Assembly: GCA_032718865.1 (NCBI GenBank)
Contig: JALUTQ010000033.1
Location: 930,001-994,000 of the forward strand
Direction of reading: 5' to 3'
Source of the DNA: Tilletia caries
Taxonomy: Eukaryota; Basidiomycota; Exobasidiomycetes; Tilletiales; Tilletiaceae
DNA length: 64,000 bases
Position 1 is the stretch's first letter, and each line of letters starts with the position of its first letter. Position numbers and translations under genes: made by a program. The notes beneath the pieces were generated by a model. It was not told where the DNA came from, did not search any database, and saw nothing but the letters and a program-made list of their open reading frames with translations. Of this stretch, positions 52,619 through 64,000 are shown in pieces.

Positions 52619-55600
52619 ATGCCGTGTGGTCACTGTATTCGGTTCGTTCTTGGTTCAGTCAATTCTGACGCTCGCCCTGTACTGCACGGTCAGAATCTCA
52701 ATTCGCCCGATATCGAGGACTCGCTCGACAAGGAGATGGACTTCTACGAATCAGACATCGCTCGCTCCGCAGATGAAGGCATCGGTGGCGAAGACATTGA
52801 CGACGAGCAGCAAACACGCGCAGACGAGCAACACCGACCCTCGCATATCATACTCGACGACGACGACGAAGACGCCAAGTCGCCTCCACGAGTCCTCTCC
52901 GTCCAAACATCCGGTGGGAAGATCGGATGTGCCTTCTTCGATGTGACGACGGGCAAACTTTCGCTCTTGGAAGACGCGCCTGAGGAAGGGAGGCGGGTGC
53001 ATACGCACAGCATGTCAGTGACGGACGATGCGGATGACGACGGTGACCATGGTTCCGGTGCAGGACAGCGAGAAGAGGCCGGTGACAAGTTTGATATGGC
53101 GAAGGAAACGCTGATGACATGTAAGCACACATATATGCACGTTCGTGTTGGTGCTTGAAGCGCGACTGAACAGGCTCGATGACTGTTTTGTATGCAGTGC
53201 TTGAGCAATTTGCGCCGGTCAATCTCGTCCTGACGAGCTCAGACAGCTCGGCAAAGTTCCACACCGCGGTCAGAAAGGAGTGTGAGCTGAACAGGCTGTA
53301 GTTTGGCTTCTTACTGTCGTACTGATCTTTCACTTTGACCGCATGTACAGTGATCTATCAGGACTCCGTCCTTAGCATTCGGCCCAGCACCGAATTTGCG
53401 ACAACGAGTGGCATGCAGCGCATTCACTCCCTGCAGCTGCAAGAGCAGAAAGAATCTACTGCAGAACAGCAGATGGCGACGAATCTCTCGGCTTACACTT
53501 CTGCTTCGACTCAAGTTTCATCCGCGCATACAACGACGTCGTTCGGCAACAAGCTTCAGTCGTCCTGTGCCGTCGACTTGCATGTGATGCCTCTCTCTGT
53601 AAGTCCCCTGCTCGATACTCTCTCTCCGCGCTCGGGAAGCAGCTGATTCTCCAGAGGTTCAATTCAACAGGTCGGTGCAGCCGGTGCTCTATTGAGCCAT
53701 CTGACGCGAATTCAAGCCTCCTTCGATCATTCGGACGGCTATACGAGCGAGGTAGGAGGAGGAGGGTCGTCCGTGGAAAGCACCCTCAAGATCACAAGTA
53801 TCGAGAGCATAGTCCTGCAGGACTGTCTCAGCATCAGCGCAGAGAGCCGGATTGCGCTCGATGTGTTCGGAGAGGAGAGTCATGCGGCGTTGCATAGCGC
53901 TTCGAGAAAGCATGAGGGACTGAGCCTTTTTGGTGAGCTCAGAGCTGTAGACTTTGGTTGTAGTCTGTAAATTGTTCACGGTTGACTTTGGGCTTCGTTT
54001 TTCGTCTCGGGCCGAAAGCAATTCTGGACAGCACAAGAACGCCTTGTGAGGCGCTCAGCACATTTGCAGTGGGACAGAAGGCAGAAGTGGCACTGACTTT
54101 TGATTGGATTCCGAACTCGAACAGTATCACATTCCCTTCTTCGACGTTGGCTTCTGCTTCCTACGACCGACATCGCAGTCATCGAAAACCGACAGGCTGC
54201 CATTTCAACATTCTCCTCTCACAGAAACACGGCAGCAATACAAAGCATCACACGAGAGCTGAAGGGAGTCAAGAACATCCCGGTCATGGTGACCAAACTT
54301 CTCAATGGGACGGCAAGACTCTTGGATTGGAAAGCAGTATTGAAGGTCAGCATTGCCTCTGAATGCATTTGTTCTGGCGAAAAGCGCATTCACTTAACGT
54401 TCTCTCCCTTTCCCAGTTCTGCTACCATGCGCTCATCATACGCGAGGCGATTTTGGACCTCTCAGTCGAAGAGCCGGTCGAGGTCGTAGACAAGGTTATT
54501 TCGAAAGAGTTCGAGAGCACTGCTTATTGCTTTCGTGGCTCACCGGCAAATCTTGATTTCAGGCAAAGGGCATGTGCGACAAGAAGGTTCTTAATTTCTG
54601 CTCCCAGAACATCGCGGGAATTGTGAGTTGTCATTCTCCGTCGATGATCACTACCTTGACAGTGGACACGCCTTGTTGACAAATCATCTTTCCTCAGATC
54701 GACTTCGATGAGAGGTGACTGATTCTGTGTCTTTCGAACCGAGACGGTCTGGCTTATCGATTATCTGATATGCTCGTATTTCCAATCCAAGTGCTTCCGA
54801 GTCCCGGATCTGCATCAAGACTGGATACGACGAGGAGCTCGACCAGTGGAAGCAGCTCTATGCAGGCCTGCCAGACCTGCTCAACAGGATCGCTCAAGAC
54901 ATCCGGCCGGATGTGGATCCGAAGTTCAAGGAGATGTGAGCTTGTTTCTTGCGATTGGGTCCGAGGCGGACTTCAGCACTGATTTGCCTTTATTTTGCGC
55001 GCCGAAGAACGGTTTGTTACTTTCCCCAGCTAGGTGAGCTCGAGCCCGCTGCACTTACCTTACGCTCAATCTAATGAAGACTGAAGGTGGGCTGATCTTC
55101 CCAAAGGGTATCTCTTGGCTATCCCTGTTACGGAGGACATGTCCGACCAGCTGCCGACACTAGATGGATGGGACTTCCAGTTTGCAAGCGAGAACGCGTG
55201 CGTGGCTTACATGCACCGTTGGAAGCACCATTCGAGTAACCTAGCGCTGACCATGATACACTCGTAGAATGTACTTCAAGGGCGACAAGATGCGCGACTT
55301 GGATACGCATCTGGGCGGTAAGTGCTCTCAGATCACACACGTACTGACTTGACGCTTATTCCATGCTTGCGCTCTCCTTCAGACATCCACACTTTCATCG
55401 TCGAGCGAGAGATCGAGCACCTGTTCGCACTTCAGGAAGCTATTTGCCAGCATGCATCGGTCTTGCTGCAGATCGCGGATCTCTTCGCGGAGCTAGACTG
55501 GTGAGCTCAGACGTTTTCAAGAGAGGAGCGTGAAACATTCTGAAGAACTCGGATCCTCTGACACTCTCTGTATCCAGCCTTCTTGCCCTAGCAGAGGCAG

Positions 55601-57220
55601 CTACACGTTTTGGCTGGGTTTGCCCAGAGATGACTCAAGAGAACGTGATCGAGATCTACCAGGGTAGACACGCCTTGCAGGAACTGACAGTCGACAGCTT
55701 TGTGAGTTGGCGGCTACATCCCTGTTTTCATTAAAGGAGCTGAACCATCGACTCGGGATGAACAGGTCCCGAATGATGCATACCTTCAAGGAGGGATTCC
55801 ATTCAACCAGGAAGGAGACGATTCAGCGGGAATCGAACAGATTCAGGGGGCGAAAAGCTTGCTGGTGGTCACTGGATCGTGAGTAAGCCAGATGTTTTCA
55901 GGAAGGGCAATAGTACGCAGCTGACCGATTACTGAGGCGTTATCTTACAGTAATGGGTCAGGGAAAAGCATTTACCTGAAGCAAATTGCTCTCATTGTGT
56001 GAGGTCCATCTCCGAGTCGAGTGCGCATTCATTGGGCTGATCGAGTCTACTATTGTCTTCTTCTAGCTTGCTTGCGCACGTCGGCTCATTCGTCCCAGCC
56101 GAGGGAGCTCGCATCGGGATCTGTGATCAAAGTAAGAAATTTGAGCTGCTCGTAATTCTGATGTCTTTCCTCGTCTAACCCAAACCTCTCGAGTTCCCGC
56201 AGTTCTCACAAGCATTCAGGCACGACACTCCGTGAGCAGATTGCAGAGCTCGTTCCTGCTGGATGTCTCTCAGGTCGGCTTTGCGCTGCGCCAATGCACA
56301 CCAAGGTCGCTTGTCCTCTTTGACGAGATTGGGAAGGGCACGGATGCTACTGGTGAGCATCAGCAATTACGCATCGCGGCTTCATAGTAAGTAGCTGAAG
56401 CTGAAAGATTGACACGTTCAGATGGAGCGGCCCTTTTTGCGGCCACGGTTCGGCACCTGCTCGAGCGTCCTGAAGGCTGCCCCAAGACAGTTGTAGCGAC
56501 ACATTTCCATGGTGAGCAATGGAGTGGAAGTCGCAAGTCTGGCGATCATGCTGATGCTTTCTTTCTTGTAGAGGCTTTCCATCCCGCCGTCTTACCCGAC
56601 AGCTTGCCTTTTCAGACGGCACACATGGAAGTCATGTTCACGGACGATAGCACAGCAAACGGTTCGGTGCGCGCTCCTGGGGACGAGATGGTATTCCTGT
56701 TCCGGTCAGTATGGCTCCATGCACTTCCTTCTCACCTTCTCGAGGAATTACTGACTGTCCGCTCCTCTCGACCGTATGACTCTCATGCAGATTGGCTCCA
56801 GGCCTGGCCCTCACCTCCAATGCTGCTCACCTCGCCAGAGTCTTTCTTGTGCCAGAAGACGTCGTCCAGCGAGCAGAGCACGTCGCCGAGCTGGCCCGTA
56901 CGCACAACCTCGCCGCTCTCCTTCTGGAAGACGACACACCCAGCTCAAACTCGAAGGTAACACGAACGAGCCAGCGCGGACATGCAGACTCGATCTCGGG
57001 TGGCGAAGAGCTGTCAGAGGCCGCAAGGGCAGCGCAGCTTCGACGACAGGAAGAGCAGGCCAAGGTGGAAGTGGCAGAGCGAAGGATGCGTGCTTTTCTC
57101 GAGTGGGAGCTGGTTGAAGATCAGCTAGATGGGTTAGACGTGACGGATACGGACGCCGGCGGCTCAAACTACCCTGATCTGATACGGCAGGGCTTGGCGC
57201 GAATCATGGCCGCCTGCTAG
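52619..57220 (+). CDS. MSH5: MutS homologue 5, meiotic crossover factor
   Basis: About 22 exons splice in frame to a full MutS protein; many are under 60 nt, such as the 26-nt exon encoding TVCYFPQLG. Landmarks: SVQTSGGKIGCAFFDV (N-terminal connector-like domain), YQDSVLSIRPSTEF, SLFAILDSTRTP, LLRRWLLLPTTDIAVIENRQ (core lever start), ICIKTGYDEELDQW, the Walker A loop SNGSGKSIYLKQIAL, SFVPAEGARIGICDQ, SRLQSSFLLDVSQV, the Walker B DEIGKGTDAT, and TVVATHFHEAF. SFVPAE and SIYLKQ are typical of MSH5 rather than MSH2/3/6 (known). With Msh4 it stabilises crossover intermediates in meiosis and takes no part in mismatch repair. The N-terminus is unsure: ATG 52619 is in frame, but a 47-nt intron (ending 52660) would instead join an upstream exon (LRSPRHGPQSCPL), phase-compatible but without a visible ATG. 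One donor is a weak GTTATT. Confidence 0.88.
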
Positions 57221-57798
57221 CACTCACTCGCCGTGATAGCGCGGTCATGCACCCATATCTTGTATGGAACACATCAACTGCGCAAATCAGTAAAACGGGG
57301 TGTCGGATGATTTTCTTCACGATGATTCAACACGATTCGTAACAGCCAGACGGCTGAGGGACAAACACAAACGCGCTCAGGTGATGGATCGCTTTGCCTA
57401 AGGTCCGCTTGAGCTCGAGCGTGAGCGGTGAAGACCGGTGGACAGATCGCGCATTTGCTGCTGACAGTGGCGAAGCGTCTTTCCGCGCTGTGGCCAGCTT
57501 GGGGGATAAAGCGAGTGCGAGTCTTCTCCTGCTCTGCTTAATCGCTGTGACAGTCACTACGCTCCGGATTCGTTCCAAATGTTCCCTGTGTTATAGATCA
57601 CTTCCCACAAGATTTAGTGTCGAGGCCATTCATCTTTGTTGTCGGAGAACGGAAACACCAGATCGATTGTCAGGGAACGGAAACACGGAAAATGCACAGG
57701 ATAAGGAGGCGAGGTTGGAGCGCACAAGACGGTAACGGGCTGTGAGGCCAGAGGGTATAGGATACAGTGCACTTGAGGAAGGACGATGACTACAGAAG
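57221..57798. other. Intergenic region between MSH5 and arm B gene
   Basis: About 580 bp between two convergent stop codons. Arm B homology begins at about 57628. Nothing else was recognised. Confidence 0.55.
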
Positions 57799-60700
57799 TC
57801 ATCGCACAGTTCTGGACGAAATGTAGAGCGGGGGCAGCTTAACGCGCTTACACGGTTTGCACACAGGAGGTAATGGCTCTGGAGCTGGACCTTCCCTGCC
57901 CCTACAAACTTGGATTTGGTAAAGCCCGTTCCAAGTTTTCACCCTCGTGACCTCGATGTTCCAAGCTTTCACCCTCGCGACCTCGATGATCGGAGCTCTC
58001 TCTTCTCGGACCGGCTCGACGTGGGAAACGGAGGGCTCATCCGCGAGCTCCTCGGTCTCGGGCTCGGTCTCGGGCTCGGGAACCTCCCTGACGCCTAGCG
58101 GACGTCGTACAGGCGCAACTGCTGCAGTGGCCGCCCGCAGTGTTGCGTCCTCACCCGCTTGCTCAGTCGGTATGGCAGCTGCAGGTGCGATCGTGGGTCG
58201 CAATCGCGGCGGAGGAGTGACAAATGGAGCAGCAATCTGCTGAGCGGAATGCCTTGTTGTGCATGCCCGCCGCGGTGGCGTCAAAGGAGGGGTCCTAACA
58301 GACCATTTGACGATCGTCCGGTCATCCTTCTTGGTACTTTGGTTGATTGACGTCGCACCTTCTTCGCCATCTGAGCAGAACGCAAGAGGAGGCGTGACCA
58401 TACCGGAGATCCTTCGCTTCTTGCCCTTGTCCAGTCGTGTGCGCATGACGCACGGAGAGGCCCCGGGAGATTCACATAGGGAGTCCTCGAACTTGGACGG
58501 CTTTGCAGGCATGGCGATCTTGGGCTGCTGTGATGGTCCAGCGACAGGACGGTTCTGGCGGATCGTGGGCTTGGCTACCACATTCTGCTTAGCTGCGCGA
58601 GGAGGACCGAAGCCAAGGGAGTCTTCGTGAGGAACAGGGTCGACCGGGCCGGTCGTATTTGCTGTCCGAGGAGGACCGAAGCCGAGGGAGTCCTCATGGA
58701 CAAGATCCTCGACTGCACCTGTCGTGTGATGTTGCCGTGGTGGTCCTCCTGCTTCCGGCGAGTCCTGGTAGACAACCAGCTTCGATGGGAAAAACGTGGG
58801 CAATTCAAGGAATGCACCACGCTTTGACGGCTTCGTCGGCTTTGCTTTCCGAACTCGGACCTTTGGCTTTGTCGTCGTCGCTGTCGGTTTCTGCTTGCTC
58901 AGAGACCTCACTGGGGCAGCAGTCACTGCCTGCCTAGATGACGCTGGAAGATCCCGGTCTTGAGCCGCGCCAAGCTGCCGAGATGGTACAGCAGTAGAAG
59001 CAGCCTTCTTGACTACCGGAGGTGGACCGAATTCGAGGGAGTCATCGTGACGATCAGCTTTGACCGGGTCGATCGTCTTCGATGTTCGGGGAGGACCGAA
59101 GGCGAGTGAGTCCTCATGGGCGACATCTTCGACAGCATCCGTCCTCTGAATTGGCTCGGATGGTCCTGCCTGTGGCGAGTCTTGGTAGACGCTCAGCTTG
59201 GACGGAAAAGCCCTGCTGACTTCTGGTGAATCATGATAGACCTCGAACTTAGTCGGCTTCGCCTTCTCAAGTCGTGCTTTGGGCTTTGCTGTGGTCGGTT
59301 TCGTGATCTTCAGAGTCGTGACTGGGGCGGCAGTATTTTCTTGCCTAGACGGCGCCGCGGTAGCACAGGCTTGATCCGTGACGAGCTGGCGGGACGGCCC
59401 AGCAATATCAGCAGGAGCAGTAGCGTCAAAGGTTGTAGTTGTAGCAGCGGCGACCTTCCCTTGTCTGTACCGTAGCAGATCCTCTTGGTCGAGCTCCCGG
59501 CGCTTCATCGCACAAGTCCTGACGGCTGTCTTGGAACGGGAGCATGACGAGTCTGGGCGGGCACCGGTCTCCTTTGAATGAGCATCGGATGAAGCAGGGC
59601 CAGTCGTTTGAGCATCAGCTCGGAGGATCTTGAACGGCGGCTGGACGACCACGTATGAGGTCGACACAGCAAGGGCGACAGGTTGGAGGTGACTAGGTTG
59701 CATTTGCACAACCGGGCTCCAGATATCGACAGTCGGGGTCGACGGAGTCATACAAATCCGTGGAGCAGCGCCGGGCGTCTTCTTGGCGGCGACCTTGTGC
59801 GTGTTCTGCTCGGCGGGGTCTGACTTTGCGGAAGACTCTTCGCGAAGAGCGCGGCCCGTGCATAGGTCCTCTGAGAAAGCGTGAAATGAAGCCAGAAAGG
59901 AAGAGAAAGAAGGTGTGAAGCTAATGGTCAGACCTCGGATTCGACGTGATGGCAATGAATGCTCCCGAATCCTGCACTCACTCCCAAAGCTGAGGTCCTC
60001 GCCGTGGAGCTTAGGGGGCAGGAGCGTTGTTGTCTTTGATGGGAGCACTTGAAGTCTGTGATAAGAAGCCATGATGCACGTCGGCGATAGCAATGACAGT
60101 CAGTTGATTGCCTCTTTGCTTGTTGCAATGAAGTGAAGCGCAATGATCTGTGCGAGAGGAAGGACTCACCCCGAGAACAGGGCAGTAGTAGACGTGCCGG
60201 AGCTGGAGGCGTATGCGTCAATAGCCGTAACAGCATCGGTGTAGTCGGCACTGAACGTTTCCAACAAACGAGACGCTTGCTTGGCAGCCTTGACGGACGA
60301 TCTTCGAAAGGGCCGAATTGGCCTTGCCAGCAGAGAGAGTAAGGTTCTGCAGCTTGCTGGCAAGGAGAAGGTTTGTGACAGAGGGAACGAGATCCTCGAA
60401 AGGGTTCTCGAGAGTCGCCCGCAAGACGGGGCCGTATTCGAGAGCACTCTTGATCGCCTTCGTCTTGCTGGCGAGCTGTTGCAGCGTGAAGACGGCGAGG
60501 CGGTGGGCCTCGCTGTCAACGGGGAGTGTGTTAGGGATGGGCAGAGAAGACATGCTGGATGATTAGCTGGTATGGTGAGGTAGTTGGATATGGTATGTAG
60601 GTTAGGGAATGGCTGGTAGGCACGAAGTAGAGGTGGGAATGTGGGATGGTGGTGGAAGGGAAGAGGAAATGGATTGGACGGGAGCGCTGGAGATGAGTAG

Positions 60701-61022
60701 AAAGTCAACGTCTTTCGCCACGAGGCCTCATGATAGAGTAAATCGCTTGATGTTTCTGCTCAGCGCGTTGCGAATGTCTGTCAACACGTAGACATGTTCA
60801 ACCGTGAGGCATTTGTTTGTTAATGAGATGTGGCATCGAAGAACGGAATGCGATACGATACCGCTTACCTAACCACAACGGGGCAGGAAACGATCCAAAC
60901 AAACTAACCCACCAGGCAAAGGATTCTTGGGTCGCAATGTCGCATGGAGGAGGAGGATGGTCGATTCTTCCTAGGAGCCTCCCAAAAAGGAGCTGTCGTG
61001 GTGGGTAGGAGACGTCGAGGAG
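57628..61022 (-). repeat. Inverted-repeat arm B (~3.4 kb)
   Basis: Reverse-complement counterpart of 35778-39163, covering promoter, exons, introns and 3' flank. The outer end is followed almost directly by R2 copy c (61055-61250). Confidence 0.92.
57799..60553 (-). pseudogene. Arm B copy of the EDSL/FGPP protein gene, frameshifted in exon 1
   Basis: Same three-exon organisation as the arm A gene. Exon 1 starts at the ATG at 60553 (MSSLPIPNTLPVDSEAHRLA). At 60292-60299 the tetranucleotide GACG is doubled (minus-strand CGTC CGTC), whereas arm A has a single copy. This 4-bp gain shifts the frame after SALSKIV and leads to a stop after 111 residues. Exon 3, about 690 codons, is otherwise open and differs from arm A by many amino acid changes (for example CAMKRRELDQ against CATKRRELDQ and EVYHDSPEVSRAF against EVYQDSPEVSRAV). 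Intron 2 happens to be open in this copy. Either a recent pseudogene or a truncated product; initiation further downstream cannot be excluded. Confidence 0.78.
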
Positions 61023-61530
61023 GATAGCAGACACGAAACGCTTGGTATGGTCCGATCAAGTCGATGCCCAAGTGCGCGTATGGAGGGGAATCAGCGAGAG
61101 CCAAGGTCCCGTGGAGAGCGAAAGGAGGAGAAACGTAAGGGAGAGGGCAGAGCGGAGAGTCCCATCCTTGCGACAATGCCTATACGCCTGCTGCTTGGGC
61201 GGAAGAGAGAGATCAGGCTGAGTGTGGCCAGCTGCGCGAAGGATAAGTATAAGAAGGCAGGGGCGAACGTTACCTGCAGTTAAGTAGCCCTATAATATAC
61301 ATCCAGCAACCTGCCAACCCGCTGAAAAGCGCGCTGTTCACCACGTCCCAAGGGCCGGAGAGTCATAGTGTTCCCATGCATCAATCCCTAACCTAGCAAG
61401 AACGTAATAGGAAACCCTCCAGAACAGGACGGGCACACACCTGGTAGCAAAGCTGATGACAATCTGAGAAATATAAGTTGCGATAAGAAATGGGGGTGTG
61501 AGAAGAGAGAAAAAAAAGAGCGTAGGGGGT
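60554..61530. other. Arm B upstream part, R2 copy c and transporter 3' flank
   Basis: It contains the promoter part of arm B (to about 61022), the third R2 copy (61055-61250) and about 280 bp of 3' flank of the transporter gene. No additional gene was seen. Confidence 0.55.
61055..61250 (-). repeat. Dispersed repeat R2, copy c (diverged)
   Basis: The minus strand shares ATCCTTCGCGCAG, a GACTCTCCGCTCTGCCC segment, CTCTCGCTGATTC and TGGGCATCGACTTG with the other R2 copies, in the same order. It is shorter and more diverged. Confidence 0.55.
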
Positions 61531-63328
61531 CTATGCATGATGATGATGATGATGGTGAGCGTGTGCGTCAGAGTGGACGTGCTGGGTGTGTGTTATGGCT
61601 GGCGATGGCGCGTGCGCGTGTGCGTTTGCGTGTGAGTGGGACTCGTGGGTGTGCCCGTTGTTGTGCCCATGCCCATGCCCGTGGTCATGTCCGTGGGCAT
61701 GGTCATGAGCGTGGGAGTGCCCATGCCCGCTGTGGTCGTGACCATGGTCGTGACCGTGTGCCGGCTCCTGTCCGTGAGAGTGCCCATGTGCATGATCGTG
61801 AGCGTGAGAATGAGTACCGTGGTCGTGCCCATGTGAGTGTCCATGGTCATGGCCGTGGTCGTCATGCCCATGCGAGTGTCCATGTGAATGTCCATGGTCG
61901 TGCCCATGAGAGTGTCCATGGTCATGTCCATGTCCATGCCCACCACATCCACCATGCCCATGTCCATCCCCAAGCGCGCGAACCCGCTCCTCCTCCTCAA
62001 CCTCATCAGCCTCCTTCCCATCCCTCCTAACCTTAACAACCACCTCCCCCGCCCGAACCCCACCCCGCCCGACCATGCCAACCTCAACCCCCCACGCAGC
62101 ACCCACACACGGCGCAAGCAAGTCATACGCCCACCGGGTGATCTCCAGACAGTCGCCCGGCTTGGCTTGGCTGGCGTCGAGGAAGATCTCGACGGTGAGG
62201 ATGAGGGGCGCGGTGCGCGCTTGCATCTGCACCATGCCGAAGGTGCCTACCCCTCTTCCTCCACTCCCACCATTCTCCGCACCTCCACGCGATCGCCCAC
62301 CATGGGTACCCCTCCCACCGCCTCCGCCTCCTCCGAGAGGCGAGACAGCCACGCTGGCGGAGTGCATGTGTCGTGATACCGAGCTGTCCAGTAGGATCTG
62401 GGACGACGTCGGCGGCGTAAGTTGCCACAGCTGAATCGGCGCGACGTAACTAACAAGCGGATGTGCCTCGATCTCCCTCACACACCTCTCCACCTTCTTC
62501 CTCTGTTCATTCCCCTCCACCTCCCCCGGCGCAGTCTGCAACAGCACCTTCCCCAACGCCAACGAAGCCGGCCACGCCAGCCAGCCCATACTCACGCTCT
62601 CCAACCCGGCCAGCACCTTGTCGAGGGCGGCGACTTGGATGGAGGGCATGGTTATGCTTGCGAAGGTGAGCGCGCCGGAGAAGAAGAGGACGGTGAGGGA
62701 GAAGGGGTTGGAGAGGAGGGTTGTGAGTAAGGCGGAGGCGCCGCGGGTTGCTTGGAGGGCCGGGTCGAAGAGGACGGAGCGGTGGCGGTTGTGGGAGGAG
62801 GTTGCGGAGGAGGTTGCTGAGGCGGAGGAGGAGGTCGTGGTGGACATGCCACAGGCTGAAATTGGCGATGGAAGATATTGCAAAGGTAGCGTTTCAGGGG
62901 GTCGCGTCTCTCGGAATGGAGGAGAGAGGGAAAGGAGGCAACTCACCGGCCATGAGACGGGCGTGGTTTCCGAGCCGCAAATTGGCGTACATGCACGCGA
63001 GGGTAGCAGCAATCAATAATCCCACAGGCAGCTCGATCCCGCTCATACTCTCGTCATGCACGTGTTCCCCGCCAATCCCGACCACGGCCTCGTGATGTTC
63101 GCCGGTATGGATAAGAGGAGGAGCGGTGGAGAAGCTGTCGTTCTGAGCTGGGATGGAGACTGCGCCGGAGGGATGGAGGAGGGCGTGTTCTACGGATTCT
63201 TTGCAGACGTAGATGGCGGAGAAGAGCAGGTAGATGGCTTGGGTGAAGTGGAGGAGGGTCGAGGTGCGGTGGGCGCTGTGGCAGTCAGAGCGAGGGAGAT
63301 AAACAGTGAGCCAAAGACGTAGATATGA

Positions 63329-63362
<34 letters not shown>

Positions 63363-63921
63363 CTCACCCATACGGTCTCCTAACATCGCCCTCCTTAACA
63401 GGCCCGGAAGCGCGAAAAGGACTGCCGAGGGCCTTCTCCTCCGCCTTCCTCCTCCTCCTGGCGCCCTCGAGGCCAGTCATCCAAGCGGCGCACACAGGAT
63501 TAATCACGCCGAGCGCATCAAAGACGACGAGGTATCCGAGCCCGGTGACGGCGAGGGAGTCACGCGCCTGTCCGGAGACCCAGAGGGAGGCGCCGAGGGT
63601 GAGGTGTGCGAGGGCGAAGATGAGTTGCGGGCGGAGGTGGGTGGGGAGGAGGTGGAGGGAGAAGAGGGATGCGAGGGGGAGGGGCCCTGAGTGTGTGCGT
63701 CTGTGCGCGTGGGCGTGGGCGTGGGCGTGGGCGTGGGCGTGCTGGTGGTGGGAGTGCTGGGCGGGTGGTACGGGCGTGGTGATGAGGGTGGGGATGGCTG
63801 CGGAGGGCGTGCGTGCGTGTGTGTGTGCGTGTGCGTGTGTGTGTTTGCGCGGGGGTGGCGGTGCTGGTGCTGGTGCTGCGTATGCGTGCATCGTGCTGCC
63901 TGGTGCTGCGCTGCTGCTCAT
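61531..63921 (-). CDS. Cation diffusion facilitator-like (zinc transporter family) protein with His-rich tail
   Basis: Three exons (63921-63368, 63275-62947, 62855-61531) join to 735 residues. A His/Ala-rich N-terminal region ([12 protein letters not shown]) precedes CDF-type membrane segments: [76 protein letters not shown] and the TM5-6 block ending [13 protein letters not shown] soluble C-terminal domain ([19 protein letters not shown]) follows. The last 130 residues are a His/Gly/Asp repeat ([11 protein letters not shown]) ending in seven histidines. The usual HxxxD zinc ligands of TM2 and TM5 are not seen (YLVVFD in TM2). This resembles the non-transporting partner subunits Zrg17/ZnT6 (known examples); the role is inferred as part of an early-secretory-pathway zinc transporter. 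Intron 1 has a long GA run at 63331-63360. Confidence 0.75.
63331..63362. repeat. (GA)n microsatellite
   Basis: About 14 GA units lie in the first intron of the transporter-like gene, next to its donor. The pseudogene at 43.7 kb has a corresponding CT-rich stretch. Confidence 0.85.
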
Positions 63922-64000
63922 CTCTGCTGCTCTTGCGCTCGTCCTCACTCCTCGTCCTTGGCTGTCTGAGGGAGGACCTTCCTGCCCTGGTTGGTGTCGC
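63922..64000. other. Upstream of the transporter-like gene
   Basis: The first 79 bp of the 5' flank are in the window. An in-frame GTG but no ATG precedes the chosen start, so a further upstream exon outside the window cannot be excluded. Confidence 0.4.

Noticed and set aside
35778..61022. Whole 36-61 kb segment as one giant transposon with 3.4-kb terminal inverted repeats
   Set aside because: The arms contain a complete host-like gene with introns, there is no target duplication at the outer edges, and the interior carries ordinary genes such as MSH5; segmental inverted duplication is simpler.
61560..61970. GTCATGCCCATG-type satellite
   Set aside because: It is the coding sequence of the His/Gly/Asp repeat in the transporter-like protein, in frame to its stop codon.

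Overview
The window is nuclear DNA of a fungus, most likely a basidiomycete yeast-like or smut-like lineage (Ustilaginomycotina or Pucciniomycotina). The reasons are GC-rich coding sequence, many 45-130 nt introns with GTRAGT donors and CAG/TAG acceptors, very small exons, CT-rich leaders, and basidiomycete-type proteins. There is no operon structure. Gene models below were spliced by hand; for most of the complete genes the exon lengths add up to an intact reading frame.

Region 1 (1-20.3 kb) is ordinary housekeeping sequence. It holds the 3' end of an unknown gene, a mitochondrial phosphate carrier (MIR1), a small secreted protein, an EBP-type sterol isomerase, the proteasome assembly chaperone NAS2, condensin subunit YCG1, a large homeodomain regulator and 2-oxoglutarate dehydrogenase E1 (KGD1). 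Two of these concern mitochondrial metabolism, one chromosome condensation and one proteasome assembly.

Region 2 (20.3-34.2 kb) holds a roughly 6.6 kb Tad/I-like LINE (gag with zinc knuckles, APE endonuclease, reverse transcriptase, RNase H). It lies immediately upstream of, and in the same direction as, a 1,766-aa paladin-like phosphatase-domain gene. A possible 12-bp target duplication brackets the LINE.

Region 3 (34.2-64 kb) is rearranged and repeat-rich. Two inverted arms of about 3.4 kb (35.8-39.2 and 57.6-61.0 kb) each carry a copy of an unrecognised disordered-protein gene with repeated EDSL/FGPP motifs; the right copy has a 4-bp frameshifting duplication. Between the arms lie a basic protein with two KTVRF motifs, scrambled pseudogene pieces of the zinc-transporter-like (CDF) gene found intact at the right end, two secreted-protein genes (one a cutinase with a glycine-rich N-terminus and a frameshift), two short non-autonomous DNA transposons with 10-11 bp target duplications, and an apparently intact meiotic MutS homologue MSH5 of about 22 exons. 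Two further dispersed repeat families (R1, two copies; R2, three copies) mark the edges of this region.

The strongest leads for something undescribed are the inverted-arm gene family, the two small transposons at the 5' side of MSH5, and the LINE's two frame changes, one at a C8 run.
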